64,000 bases of DNA from Nemertoderma westbladi (GCA_032718475.1 JAUCBJ010005560.1:1-64000), one strand, 5' to 3'. Counted from the first letter of the stretch, positions 32,323 to 45,898 are shown. Program-made: numbers and translations. The notes: a model not told the origin generated them from the sequence alone.

Positions 32323-33550
32323 GCTACAGTAGTCTATCTACTGTATTATATATTTATTGGTCTCAATGTCATGCTGGCGTGATATTTTGTCCCATAAATA
32401 ATATTCTGTACCTACTTTATAGTGTGTTTCTTAAAACGTGTAATAATGTGGTAAATTATTCAGTATAATTCGTATCATAAATATACTTATTAATATTAAT
32501 TGTTTACATCTAAATTTGTTTTTTTTTATTGACACAAATTCCGCCAAAAAAATGACCATAAAAATCAGAATTTTTGGTAAAATTATCCCCATTTTATGTG
32601 CGTGTCCTAATATTATACATCAACATAAATAGGAAATGTTGAACGTTCTCTGGAGACTGGGATATTTGTTATACGAACTGGGATATTATGGACATTGTCC
32701 ATAGGCCTACTGTTGGACGCACCTAACTTCAGTACCGCCACGGGTTGTATTTTACGGGAAGAGACAGACGGTGAGACGGCTATGCGCCTTTCGCGCCAAA
32801 TCTAAGCCCCGAGCAATCTTTTCCGGATAATAACTTAACTAAGTGACTGTCTAAGTGTCTGGCTGATTATGAAGATCATGAAACTGTAACCTTCGCTAAG
32901 ACTACCGTTTATTGTTTCGGTTGGAATCATTGGTAATTATTCCGAGAAAATCCGAGGATACAAAATATGATGCGGCCAGAGGAAAGGAGCATATGTATAG
33001 AAATTTATCATGCAATGTAACACCGTAACTATTAATTGGCGGCTCGTTGATGTAATGTAATGGACTTACCGGTGCCGGAAATGGCAAACATTACAATTAA
33101 AATAGCTTTTGTCAATGCGTTTTTCAAAATTTAAGTTCAACCCTTTTCCGCTTTCAGATTCTATAGATTCATATTACGAAATTTTAGAAATTCTACCAAG
33201 AAGATCATATTGTTTTTAATTGTTTCATATAATATGCGGTTTGTCATATCGTACGTTTTGCAATAAACGTCAAAGTTTATCTTCCAAAGTTTATTCAAGG
33301 TGATTGTGTGCTATATTAAAGTAAGAAGCAATAAATTGTGCTTAATTGACGCCGTTTGTTAAAAATACATTATACAGTACGATATTGTACCTGAAATGAA
33401 GTATATCAGTAGGGCTACACCTTTTGGCCTCGCCTCACAACTAATTCGCTAATCGGTCGTTGAGTGACCGTTTCGTAACGGGTTTAACAAACTCGTCGTT
33501 TCTAGTTATGCGAACTTCATCACCGGTAATTTATTATTTATCAATTCCAG
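32323..33550. other. Rest of intron F-G, no gene seen
   Basis: AT-rich with scattered TAGGCCTAC words. The open frame at 32902-33087 (61 codons) has no recognisable features. Confidence 0.5.
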
Positions 33551-33709
33551 AACAAAAATTTAGAGAGAAAGGCAATACTTATAGATGATGAGTTAACCGC
33601 CGTTAAATCAGATTGCACAGATGCCCAAATAGAAGCTGATAAGGCGAAGGCTTGTTTAGAAGAACTCAAGAGGTCCAATTACTTGTCTCAGTCTACGTTA
33701 ACATCTGAG
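33551..33709 (+). CDS. Coiled-coil protein, exon G
   Basis: 53 codons, phase 0 (acceptor AATTCCAG, donor GAG|GTTGGA). The peptide begins NKNLERKAILIDDELTAVKS and continues as a helix with a KAKACLEELKRS segment. The donor is weaker than the others at position +4. The next intron, 12 kb, is almost wholly satellite. Confidence 0.85.
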
Positions 33710-33757
33710 GTTGGAATTTAATCAATGTTATTAAAGTTATTTATTTATTTATTCCCA

Positions 33758-33829
33758 CAATGGTGTAGTGGTTTTTTCCGTGGCCTTGAATTCCCATATC
33801 TGATTTCAAAGATCGGGAGTTCGAAAACC
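33758..33829 (+). mobile_element. tRNA-like SINE head at the satellite edge
   Basis: A 72-bp tRNA-sized segment with a box A-like TGGTGTAGTGG at 33761-33771 and a box B-like GGGAGTTCGAAAACC at 33815-33829. The linker TTGAATTCCCATATC is close to that in the SINE at 24225-24482. Its last part (GATCGGGAGTTCGAAAACC, from 33811) aligns with the core of the satellite unit that follows immediately, GATCGTGGGTTCGAGAACC. Confidence 0.75.
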
Positions 33830-36800
33830 AAAATAGAACCAGGGTAGTTTCCCAGAGATCGTGGATTCGAGAACCAAATAGAACCAGTGTAGTTTCCCAG
33901 AGATCGTGAGTTCGAGATCCAATAGAACCAGGGTAGTTTCCCATAGATCGTGGGTTCGAGAACCAATAGAACCAGTGTAGTTTCCCAGAGATCGTGGGTT
34001 CGAGAACCAAATAGAACCAGGGTAGTTTTCCAGAGATCGTGGGTTCGAGAACCAAATAGAACCAGGGTAGTTTTCCAGAAATCGTGAGTTCGAGATCCAA
34101 TAGAACCAGTGTAGTTTCCCAGAGATCGTAAGTTCGAGATCCAATAGAACAAGGGTAGTTTCCCAGAGATCGTGGGTTCGAGATCCAATAGAACCAGGGT
34201 AGTTTCCCAGAGATCGTGAGTTCGAGATCCAATAGAACCAGTGTAGTTTCCCAGAGATCGTGAGTTCGAGATCCAATAGAACCAGGGTAGTTTCCCAGAG
34301 ATCGTGGGTTCGAGATCCAATAGAACCAGGGTAGTTTCCCAGAGATCGTGAGTTCGAGATCCAATAGAACCAGGGTAGTTTCCCAGAGATCGTGAGTTCG
34401 AGATCCAATAGAACCAGGGTAGTTTCCCAGAGATCGTGGGTTCGAGAACCAAATAGAACCAGGGTAGTTTCCCAGAGATCGTGGGTTCGAGAACCAAATA
34501 GAACCAGTGTAGTTTCCCAGAGATCGTGGGTTCGAGAACCAAATAGAACCAGTGTAGTTTCCCAGAGATCGTGGGTTCGAGAACCAAATAGAACCAGGGT
34601 AGTTTCCCAGAGATCGTGGGTTCGAGAACCAAATAGAACCAGTGTAGTTTCCCAGAGATCGTGGGTTCGAGATCCAAATAGAACCAGTGTAGTTTCCCAG
34701 AGATCGTGGGTTCGAGATCCAATAGAACCAGGGTAGTTTCCCAGAGATCGTGGGTTCGAGAACCAAATAGAACCAGGGTAGTTTCCCAGAGATCGTGGGT
34801 ACGACAACCAAATAGAACCAGGGTAGTTTCCCAGAGATCGTGGGTTCGAAAACCAAATAGAACCAGTGTAGTTTCCCAGAGATCGTGGGTTCGAGAACCA
34901 AATAGAACCAGGGTAGTTTCCCAGAGATCGTGTGTTCGAGAACCAAATAGAACCAGTGTAGTTTCCCAGAGATCGTGGGTTCGAGAACCAAATAGAACCA
35001 GTGTAGTTTCCCAGAGATCGTGGGTTCGAAAACCAAATAGAACCAGTGTAGTTTCCCAGAGATCGTGGGTTCGAGAACCAAATAGAACCAGGGTAGTTTC
35101 CCAGAGATCGTGGGTTCGAGAACCAAATAGAACCAGTGTAGTTTCCCAGAGATCGTGGGTTCGAGAACCAAATAGAACCAGTGTAGTTTCCCAGAGATCG
35201 TGGGTTCGAAAACCAAATAGAACCAGTGTAGTTTCCCAGAGATCGTGGGTTCGAGATCCAATAGAACCAGGGTAGTTTCCCAGAGATCGTGGGTACGAGA
35301 ACCAAATAGAACCAGTGTAGTTTCCCAGAGATCGTGGGTTCGAGAACCAAATAGAACCAGGGTAGTTTTCCAGAGATCGTGAGTTCGAGATCCAATAGAA
35401 CCAGTGTAGTTTCCCAGAGATCGTAAGTTCGAGATCCAATAGAACCAGGGTAGTTTCCCAGAGATCGTGGGTTCGAGATCCAATAGAACCAGGGTAGTTT
35501 CCCAGAGATCGTGAGTTCGAGATCCAATAGAACCAGTGTAGTTTCCCAGAGATCGTGAGTTCGAGATCCAATAGAACCAGGGTAGTTTCCCAGAGATCGT
35601 GGGTTCGAGATCCAATAGAACCAGGGTAGTTTCCCAGAGATCGTGAGTTCGAGATCCAATAGAACCAGGGTAGTTTCCCAGAGATCGTGAGTTCGAGATC
35701 CAATAGAACCAGGGTAGTTTCCCAGAGATCGTGGGTTCGAGAACCAAATAGAACCAGGGTAGTTTCCCAGAGATCGTGGGTTCGAGAACCAAATAGAACC
35801 AGTGTAGTTTCCCAGAGATCGTGGGTTCGAGAACCAAATAGAACCAGTGTAGTTTCCCAGAGATCGTGGGTTCGAGAACCAAATAGAACCAGGGTAGTTT
35901 CCCAGAGATCGTGGGTTCGAGAACCAAATAGAACCAGTGTAGTTTCCCAGAGATCGTGGGTTCGAGATCCAAATAGAACCAGTGTAGTTTCCCAGAGATC
36001 GTGGGTTCGAGATCCAATAGAACCAGGGTAGTTTCCCAGAGATCGTGGGTTCGAGAACCAAATAGAACCAGGGTAGTTTCCCAGAGATCGTGGGTTCGAC
36101 AACCAAATAGAACCAGGGTAGTTTCCCAGAGATCGTGGGTTCGAAAACCAAATAGAACCAGTGTAGTTTCCCAGAGATCGTGGGTTCGAGAACCAAATAG
36201 AACCAGGGTAGTTTCCCAGAGATCGTGTGTTCGAGAACCAAATAGAACCAGTGTAGTTTCCCAGAGATCGTGGGTTCGAGAACCAAATAGAACCAGTGTA
36301 GTTTCCCAGAGATCGTGGGTTCGAAAACCAAATAGAACCAGTGTAGTTTCCCAGAGATCGTGGGTTCGAGAACCAAATAGAACCAGGGTAGTTTCCCAGA
36401 GATCGTGGGTTCGAGAACCAAATAGAACCAGTGTAGTTTCCCAGAGATCGTGGGTTCGAGAACCAAATAGAACCAGTGTAGTTTCCCAGAGATCGTGGGT
36501 TCGAAAACCAAATAGAACCAGTGTAGTTTCCCAGAGATCGTGGGTTCGAGAACCAAATAGAACCAGGGTAGTTTCCCAGAGATCGTGTGTTCGAGAACCA
36601 AATAGAACCAGGGTAGTTTCCCAGAGATCGTGGGTTCGAAAACCAAATAGAACCAGTGTAGTTTCCCAGAGATCGTGGGTTCGAGAACCAAATAGAACCA
36701 GGGTAGTTTCCCAGAGATCGTGTGTTCGAGAACCAAATAGAACCAGTGTAGTTTCCCAGAGATCGTGGGTTCGAGAACCAAATAGAACCAGTGTAGTTTC

Positions 36801-39800
36801 CCAGAGATCGTGGGTTCGAGAACCAATAGAACCAGTGTAGTTTCCCAGAGATCGTGGGTTCGAGAACCAAATAGAACCAGTGTAGTTTCCCAGAGATCGT
36901 GGGTTCGATATCCAATAGAACCAGTGTAGTTTCCCAGAGATCGTGGGTTCGAGAACCAAATAGAACCAGGGTAGTTTCCCAGAGATCGTGTGTTCGAGAA
37001 CCAAATAGAACCAGTGTAGTTTCCCAGAGATCGTGGGTTCGAGATCCAATAGAACCAGGGTAGTTTCCCAGATATCGTGGGTTCGAGATCCAATAGAACC
37101 AGGGTAGTTTCCCATAGAGCGTGGGTTCGAGATCCAATAGAACCAGGGTAGTTTCCCAGAGATCGTGGGTACGAGAACCAAATAGAACCAGTGTAGTTTC
37201 CCAGAGATCGTGGGTTCGAGAACCAAATAGAACCAGGGTAGTTTCCCAAAGATCGTGGGTTCGAGAACCAATAGAACCAGTGTAGTTTCCCAGAGATCGT
37301 GGGTTCGAGAACCAAATAGAACCAGTGTAGTTTCCCAGAGATCGTGGGTTCGAGAACCAAATAGAACCAGTGTAGTTTCCCAGAGATCGTGGGTTCGAGA
37401 ACCAAATAGAACCAGTGTAGTTTCCCAGAGATCGTAGGTTCGAGAACCAAATAGAACCAGGGTAGTTTCCCCGAGATCGTGGGTTCGAGAACCAAATAGA
37501 ACCAGTGTAGTTTCCCAGAGATCGTGGGTTCGAGAACCAAATAGAACCAGTGTAGTTTCCCCGAGATCGTGGGTTCGAGAACCAAATAGAACCAGTGTAG
37601 TTTCCCAGAGATCGTGGGTTCGAGAACCAAATAGAACCAGTGTAGTTTCCCAGAGATCGTAGGTTCGAGAACCAAATAGAACCAGTGTAGTTTCCCAGAG
37701 ATCGTGGGTTCGAGAACCAAATAGAACCAGTGTAGTTTCCCAGAGATCGTAGGTTCGAGAACCAAATAGAACCAGTGTAGTTTCCCAGAGATCGTGGGTT
37801 CGAGAACCAAATAGAACCAGGGTAGTTTCCCAGAGATCGTGGGTTCGAGAACCAAATAGAACCAGGGTAGTTTCCCAGAGATCGTGGGTTCGAGATCCAA
37901 TAGAACCAGGGTAGTTTCCCAGAGATCGTGGGTTCGACAACCAAATAGAACCAGGGTAGTTTCCCAGAGATCGTGGGTTCGAGAACCAAATAGAACCAGG
38001 GTAGTTTCCCAGAGATCATGGGTTCGAGAACCAAATAGAACCAGGGTAGTTTCCCAGAGATCGTGGGTTCGAGAACCAAATAGAACCAGGGTAGTTTCCC
38101 AGAGATCATGGGTTCGAGAACCAATAGAACCAGTGTAGTTTCCCAGAGATCGTGGGTTCGAGAACCAAATAGAACCAGTGTAGTTTCCCAGAGATCGTGG
38201 GTTCGAGATCCAATAGAACCAGGGTAGTTTCCCAGAGATCGTGGGTTCGAGAACCAAATAGAACCAGGGTAGTTTCCCAGAGATCGTGGGTTCGACAACC
38301 AAATAGAACCAGGGTAGTTTCCCAGAGATCGTGGGTTCGAGAACCAAATAGAACCAGGGTAGTTTCCCAGAGATCATGGGTTCGAGAACCAAATAGAACC
38401 AGGGTAGTTTCCCAGAGATCGTGGGTTCGAGAACCAAATAGAACCAGGGTAGTTTCCCAGAGATCATGGGTTCGAGAACCAAATAGAACCAGGGTAGTTT
38501 CCCCGAGATCGTGGGTTCGAGAACCAAATAGAACCAGTGTAGTTTCCCAGAGATCGTGGGTTCGAGATCCAATAGAACCAGGGTAGTTTCCCAGAGATCG
38601 TGTGTTCGAGAACCAAATAGAACCAGGGTAGTTTCCCAGAGATCGTGGGTTCGAGAACCAAATAGAACCAGTGTAGTTTCCCAGAGATCGTGGGTTCGAG
38701 AACCAAATAGAACCAGTGTAGTTTCCCAGAGATCGTGGGTTCGAGAACCAAATAGAACCAGGGTAGTTTCCCAGAGATCGTGGGTTCGACAACCAAATAG
38801 AACCAGGGTAGTTTCCCAGAGATCGTGGGTTCGAGAACCAAATAGAACCAGGGTAGTTTCCCAGAGATCATGGGTTCGAGAACCAAATAGAACCAGGGTA
38901 GTTTCCCAGAGATCGTGGGTTCGAGAACCAAATAGAACCAGGGTAGTTTCCCAGAGATCATGGGTTCGAGAACCAAATAGAACCAGGGTAGTTTCCCCGA
39001 GATCGTGGGTTCGAGAACCAAATAGAACCAGTGTAGTTTCCCAGAGATCGTGGGTTCGAGATCCAATAGAACCAGGGTAGTTTCCCAGAGATCGTGTGTT
39101 CGAGAACCAAATAGAACCAGGGTAGTTTCCCAGAGATCGTGGGTTCGAGAACCAAATAGAACCAGTGTAGTTTCCCAGAGATCGTGGGTTCGAGATCCAA
39201 TAGAACCAGGGTAGTTTCCCAGAGATCGTGTGTTCGAGAACCAAATAGAACCAGGGTAGTTTCCCAGAGATCGTGGGTTCGAGAACCAAATAGAACCAGG
39301 GTAGTTTCCCAGAGATCGTGGGTTCGACAACCAAATAGAACCAGGGTAGTTTCCCAGAGATCGTGGGTTCGAGAACCAAATAGAACCAGGGTAGTTTCCC
39401 AGAGATCATGGGTTCGAGAACCAAATAGAACCAGGGTAGTTTCCCAGAGATCGTGGGTTCGAGAACCAATAGAACCAGGGTAGTTTCCCAGAGATCGTGG
39501 GTTCGAGAACCAAATAGAACCAGTGTAGTTTCCCAGAGATCGTGGGTTCGAGAACCAATAGAACCAGGGTAGTTTTCCAGAGATCGTGGGTTCGAGAACC
39601 AATAGAACCAGGGTAGTTTTCCAGAGATCGTGGGTTCGAGAACCAAATAGAACCAGTGTAGTTTCCCAGAGATCGTGGGTTCGAGAACCAATAGAACCAG
39701 GGTAGTTTCCCAGAGATCGTGGGTTCGAGAACCAAATAGAACCAGGGTAGTTTCCCAGAGATCATGGGTTCGAGAACCAAATAGAACCAGGGTAGTTTCC

Positions 39801-42800
39801 CAGAGATCGTGGGTTCGAGAACCAATAGAACCAGGGTAGTTTCCCAGAGATCGTGGGTTCGAGAACCAAATAGAACCAGTGTAGTTTCCCAGAGATCGTG
39901 GGTTCGAGAACCAATAGAACCAGGGTAGTTTTCCAGAGATCGTGGGTTCGAGAACCAATAGAACCAGGGTAGTTTTCCAGAGATCGTGGGTTCGAGAACC
40001 AAATAGAACCAGTGTAGTTTCCCAGAGATCGTGGGTTCGAGAACCAATAGAACCAGGGTAGTTTTCCAGAGATCGTGGGTTCGAGAACCAATAGAACCAG
40101 GGTAGTTTTCCAGAGATCGTGGGTTCGAGATCCAATAGAACCAGGGTAGTTTCCCAGAGATCGTGGGTTCGAGATCCAATAGAACCAGGGTAGTTTCCCA
40201 GAGATCGTGGGTTCGAGAACCAAATAGAACCGGGTTAGTTTCCCATAGATCGTGGGTTCGAGATCCAATAGAACCAGGGTAGTTTTCCAGAGATCGTGGG
40301 TTCGAGAACCAATAGAACCAGGGTAGTTTTCCAGAGATCGTGGGTTCGAGAACCAAATAGAACCAGGGTAGTTTCCCAGAGATCGTGGGTTCGAGAACCA
40401 AATAGAACCAGGGTAGTTTCCCAGAGATCGTGGGTTCGAGAACCAAATAGAACCAGTGTAGTTTCCCAGAGATCGTGGGTTCGAGAACCAAATAGAACCA
40501 GTGTAGTTTCCCAGAGATCGTGGGTTCGAGAACCAAATAGAACCAGGGTAGTTTCCCAGAGATCGTGGGTTCGAGAACCAAATAGAACCAGGGTAGTTTC
40601 CCAGAGATCGTGGGTACGAGAACCAATAGAACCAGTGTAGTTTCCCAGAGATCGTGGGTTCGAGAACCAATAGAACCAGTGTAGTTTCCCAGAGATCGTG
40701 GGTTCGAGAACCAATAGAACCAGTGTAGTTTCCCAGAGATCGTGGGTTCGAGAACCAAATAGAACCAGTGTAGTTTCCCAGAGATCGTGGGTTCGAGAAC
40801 CAAATAGAACCAGGGTAGTTTCCCAGAGATCGTGGGTTCGAGAACCAAATAGAACCAGGGTAGTTTCCCAGAGATCGTGGGTACGAGAACCAATAGAACC
40901 AGTGTAGTTTCCCAGAGATCGTGGGTTCGAGAACCAATAGAACCAGTGTAGTAGTTTCCCATAGATCGTGGGTTCGAGAACCAAATAGAACCAGTGTAGT
41001 TTCCCAGAGATCGTGGGTTCGAGATCCAATAGAACCAGGGTAGTTTCCCATAGATCGTGGGTTCGAGAACCAATAGAACCAGTGTAGTTTCCCAGAGATC
41101 GTGGGTTCGAGAACCAATAGAACCAGTGTAGTAGTTTCCCATAGATCGTGGGTTCGAGAACCAAATAGAACCAGTGTAGTTTCCCAGAGATCGTGGGTTC
41201 GAGATCCAATAGAACCAGGGTAGTTTCCCATAGATCGTGGGTTCGAGAACCAAATAGAACCAGGGTAGTTTCCCAGAGATCGTGGGTTCGAGATCCAAAT
41301 AGAACCAGGGTAGTTTCCCATAGATCGTGGGTTCGAGAACCAAATAGAACCAGTGTAGTTTCCCAGAGATCGTGGGTTCGAGAACCAATAGAACCAGTGT
41401 AGTTTCCCAGAGATCGTGGGTTCGAGAACCAAATAGAACCAGTGTAGTTTCCCAGAGATCGTGGGTTCGAGAACCAATAGAACCAGTGTAGTTTCCCAGA
41501 GATCGTGGGTTCGAGAACCAAATAGAACCAGGGTAGTTTCCCATAGATCGTGGGTTCGAGAACCAAATAGAACCAGTGTAGTTTCCCAGAGATCGTGGGT
41601 TCGAGAACCAAATAGAACCAGTGTAGTTTCCCAGAGATCGTGTGTTCGAGAACCAAATAGAACCAGTGTAGTTTCCCAGAGATCGTGGGTTCGAGAACCA
41701 ATAGAACCAGTGTAGTTTCCCAGAGATCGTGGGTTCGAGATCCAATAGAACCAGTGTAGTTTCCCAGAGATCGTGGGTTCGAGAACCAAATAGAACCAGT
41801 GTAGTTTCCCAGAGATCGTGGGTTCGAGAACCAAATAGAACCAGTGTAGTTTCCCATAGATCGTGGGTTCGAGAACCTAATAGAACCAGGGTAGTTTCCC
41901 AGAGATCGTGGGTTCGAAAACCAAATAGAACCAGTGTAGTTTCCCAGAGATCGTGGGTACGAGAACCAAATAGAACCAGTGTAGTTTCCCAGATATCGTG
42001 GGTTCGAGAACCAATAGAACCAGTGTAGTTTCCCATAGATCGTGGGTTCGAGATCCAATAGAACCAGGGTAGTTTCCCATAGATCGTGGGTTCGAGAACC
42101 AAATAGAACCAGTGTAGTTTCCCATAGATCGTGGGTTCGAGATCCAATAGAACCAGGGTAGTTTCCCATAGATCGTGGGTTCGAGAACCAAATAGAACCA
42201 GTGTAGTTTCCCAGAGATCGTGGGTTCGAAAATCAAATAGAACCAGGGTAGTTTCCCAGAGATCGTGGGTTCGAGAAGCAAATAGAACCAGAGTAGTTTC
42301 CCAGAGATCGTGGGTTCGAGAACCAATAGAACCAGGGTAGTTTCCCAGAGATCGTGGGTTCGAGAACCAATAGAACCAGTGTAGTTTCCCAGAGATCGTG
42401 GGTTCGAAAACCAAATAGAACCAGTGTAGTTTCCCAGAGATCGTGGGTTCGAAAACCAAATAGAACCAGTGTAGTTTCCCAGAGATCGTGGGTACGAGAA
42501 CCAAATAGAACCAGTGTAGTTTCCCAGATATCGTGGGTTCGAGAACCAATAGAACCAGTGTAGTTTCCCAGAGATCGTGGGTTCGAAAACCAAATAGAAC
42601 CAGTGTAGTTTCCCAGAGATCGTGGGTACGAGAACCAAATAGAACCAGTGTAGTTTCCCAGAGATCGTGGGTTCGAAAATCAAATAGAACCAGGGTAGTT
42701 TCCCAGAGATCGTGGGTTCGAGAAGCAATAGAACCAGTGTAGTTTCCCAGAGATCGTGGGTTCGAGAACCAATAGAACCAGGGTAGTTTCCCAGAGATCG

Positions 42801-44661
42801 TGGGTTCGAGAACCAAATAGAACCAGGGTAGTTTCCCAGAGATCGTGGGTTCGAGAACCAAATAGAACCAGGGTAGTTTCCCAGAGATCGTGGGTTCGAG
42901 AACCAAATAGAACCAGTGTAGTTTCCCAGAGATCGTGGGTTCGAGAACCAATAGAACCAGGGTAGTTTTCCAGAGATCGTGGGTTCGAGAACCAATAGAA
43001 CCAGGGTAGTTTTCCAGAGATCGTGGGTTCGAGAACCAAATAGAACCAGGGTAGTTTCCCAGAGATCGTGGGTTCGAGAACCAAATAGAACCAGGGTAGT
43101 TTCCCAGAGATCGTGGGTTCGAGAACCAAATAGAACCAGGGTAGTTTCCCAGAGATCGTGGGTTCGAGAACCAAATAGAACCAGGGTAGTTTCCCAGAGA
43201 TCGTGGGTTCGAGAACCAAATAGAACCAGTGTAGTTTCCCAGAGATCGTGGGTTCGAGAACCAATAGAACCAGGGTAGTTTTCCAGAGATCGTGGGTTCG
43301 AGAACCAATAGAACCAGGGTAGTTTTCCAGAGATCGTGGGTTCGAGATCCAATAGAACCAGGGTAGTTTCCCAGAGATCGTGGGTTCGAGATCCAATAGA
43401 ACCAGGGTAGTTTCCCAGAGATCGTGGGTTCGAGAACCAAATAGAACCGGGTTAGTTTCCCATAGATCGTGGGTTCGAGAACCAAATAGAACCAGTGTAG
43501 TTTCCCAGAGATCGTGGGTACGAGAACCAAATAGAACCAGTGTAGTTTCCCAGAGATCGTGGGTTCGAGAACCAATAGAACCAGGGTAGTTTCCCAGAGA
43601 TCGTGGGTTCGAGAACCAAATAGAACCAGGGTAGTTTCCCAGAGATCGTGGGTTCGAGAACCAAATAGAACCAGTGTAGTTTCCCAGAGATCGTGGGTAC
43701 GAGAACCAAATAGAACCAGTGTAGTTTCCCATAGATCGTGGGTTCGAGAACCAAATAGAACCAGTTTAGTTTCCCAGAGATCGTGGGTACGAGATCCAAT
43801 AGAACCAGGGTAGTTTCCCAGAGATCGTGGGTTCGAGAACCAAATAGAACCAGGGTAGTTTCCCATAGATCGTGGGTTCGAGATCCAATAGAACCAGGGT
43901 AGTTTCCCATAGATCGTGGGTTCGAGAACCAAATAGAACCAGGGTAGTTTCCCAGAGATCGTGGGTTCGATATCCAATAGAACCAGGGTAGTTTCCCAGA
44001 GATCGTGGGTTCGAGATCCAATAGAACCAGGGTAGTTTTCCAGAGATCGTGGGTTCGAGAACCAATAGAACCAGGGTAGTTTCCCATAGATCGTGGGTTC
44101 GAGATCCAATAGAACCAGGGTAGTTTTCCAGAGATCGTGGGTTCGAGATCCAATAGAACCAGGGTAGTTTCCCAGAGATCGTGTGTTCGAGAACCAAATA
44201 GAACCAGTGTAGTTTCCCAGAGATCGTGGGTTCGAGAACCAAATAGAACCAGTGTAGTTTCCCAGAGATCGTGGGTTCGAGAACCAAATAGAACCAGTGT
44301 AGTTTCCCAGAGATCGTGGGTTCGAGAACCAAATAGAACCAGTGTAGTTTCCCAGAGATCGTGGGTTCGAGAACCAAATAGAACCAGTGAGTTTCCCAGA
44401 GATCGTGGGTTCGAGAACCAATAGAACCAGGGTAGTTTCCCAGAGATCGTGGGTTCGAGAACCAAATAGAACCAGGGTAGTTTCCCAGAGATCGTGGGTT
44501 CGAGAACCAAATAGAACCAGTGTAGTTTCCCAGAGATCGTGGGTTCGAGATCCAATAGAACCAGGGTAGTTTCCCAGAGATCGTGGGTTCGAGAACCAAT
44601 AGAACCAGGGTAGTTTCCCAGAGATCGTGGGTTCGAGATCATATAGAACCAGTGTAGTTGT
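33812..44661 (+). repeat. 44/45-bp satellite carrying a tRNA box B
   Basis: About 240 tandem copies over 10.8 kb. The unit is GTTTCCCAGAGATCGTGGGT then TCGAGAACCAAATAGAACCA then GGGTA (45 bp), or a 44-bp form with TCGAGATCCAATAG. Each unit contains GGGTTCGAGAACC or GGGTTCGAGATCC, which fits the box B consensus GGTTCGANNCC. Variant units (CCCATAG, TTCCAGAG, GTGTTCG, GGGTACG, CAACC) are interspersed. Segments are duplicated inside the array, for example 34392-34736 and 35687-36031, a 1295-bp offset. Neither strand of the unit has a stop in the 45-bp frame, so very long spurious open frames run through it on the minus strand. Confidence 0.97.
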
Positions 44662-44667
44662 CGTTTC

Positions 44668-45691
44668 GGACCGTACTCTACTAACTTATATCGTATATAA
44701 TCTACACCGTACTCTACTTATATCGTATATAATCTACACCGTACTCTACTTATATCGTATATAATCTACACCGTACTCTACTTATATCGTATATAATCTA
44801 CACCGTACTCTACTTATATCGTATATAATCTACACCGTACTCTACTTATATCGTATATAATCTACACCGTACTCTACTTATATCGTATATAATCTACACC
44901 GTACTCTACTTATATCGTATATAATCTACACCGTACTCTACTTATATCGTATATAATCTACACCGTACTCTACTTATATCGTATATAATCTACACCGTAC
45001 TCTACTTATATCGTATATAATCTACACCGTACTCTACTAACTTATATCGTATATAATCTACACCGTACTCTACTTATATCGTATATAATCTACACCGTAC
45101 TCTACTTATATCGTATATAATCTACACCGTACTCTACTTATATCGTATATAATCTACACCGTACTCTACTAACTTATATCGTATATAATCTACACCGTAC
45201 TCTACTTATATCGTATATAATCTACACCGTACTCTACTTATATCGTATATAATCTACATATATATGTATATCGTATATAATCTACACCGTACTCTACTTA
45301 TATCGTATATAATCTACACCGTACTCTACTTATATCGTATATAATCTACACCGTACTCTACTTATATCGTATATAATCTACACCGTACTCTACTTATATC
45401 GTATATAATCTACACCGTACTCTATACTTATATCGTATATAATCTACACCGTACTCTACTTATATCGTATATAATCTACACCGTACTCTACTTATATCGT
45501 ATATAATCTACACCGTACTCTACTTATATCGTATATAATCTACACCGTACTCTACTTATATCGTATATAATCTACACCGTACTCTACTTATATCGTATAT
45601 AATCTACACCGTACTCTACTTATATCGTATATAATCTACACCGTACTCTACTTATATCGTATATAATCTACACCGTACTCTATAACTTATA
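44668..45691. repeat. 34-bp AT-rich satellite
   Basis: About 30 copies of a 34-bp unit (TATATCGTATATAATCTACA, then CCGTACTCTACTTA). A few units carry an extra TAAC or TA. Copies are almost identical, so the array is young or homogenised. It begins within 10 bp of the end of the 45-bp satellite and stops 60 bp before the acceptor of exon H. Confidence 0.97.
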
Positions 45692-45751
45692 TCCGCTCTG
45701 CAATTTACTTTTTCTGCAGTTCACTATTTTTTTTCCGATTTATTATTGTAG

Positions 45752-45898
45752 GTATCAGAGAAACAAGGTAACTTATCAAAATTACAGTGTCGATTCAATG
45801 AATTAGAATCAAAGAATAATGGGATGAACGTGATACTCCAGAGAAGAGAAAGTGAAAACTGCGAACTACGGAAACGTACAACAGAACTAATTGAACAG
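45752..45898 (+). CDS. Coiled-coil protein, exon H
   Basis: 49 codons, phase 0 (acceptor TTATTGTAG, donor CAG|GTTACT). The peptide starts VSEKQGNLSKLQCRFNELES and ends CELRKRTTELIEQ. Its branch-point region lies in the 60 bp between the 34-bp satellite and the exon. Confidence 0.88.

Noticed and set aside
33758-33829. Possible true tRNA gene
   Set aside because: tRNA-sized with box A and box B, but it has an irregular T-rich insert after box A and merges into the satellite; read as a SINE head.
33741-44642. Very long open frames (up to about 2100 codons on the minus strand, and many of 60-280 codons on the plus strand)
   Set aside because: They are produced by the 44/45-bp satellite, whose unit lacks stops in the relevant frames. 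All three frames of one strand are open and the peptides are simple 15-residue repeats that switch frame at each 44-bp unit.
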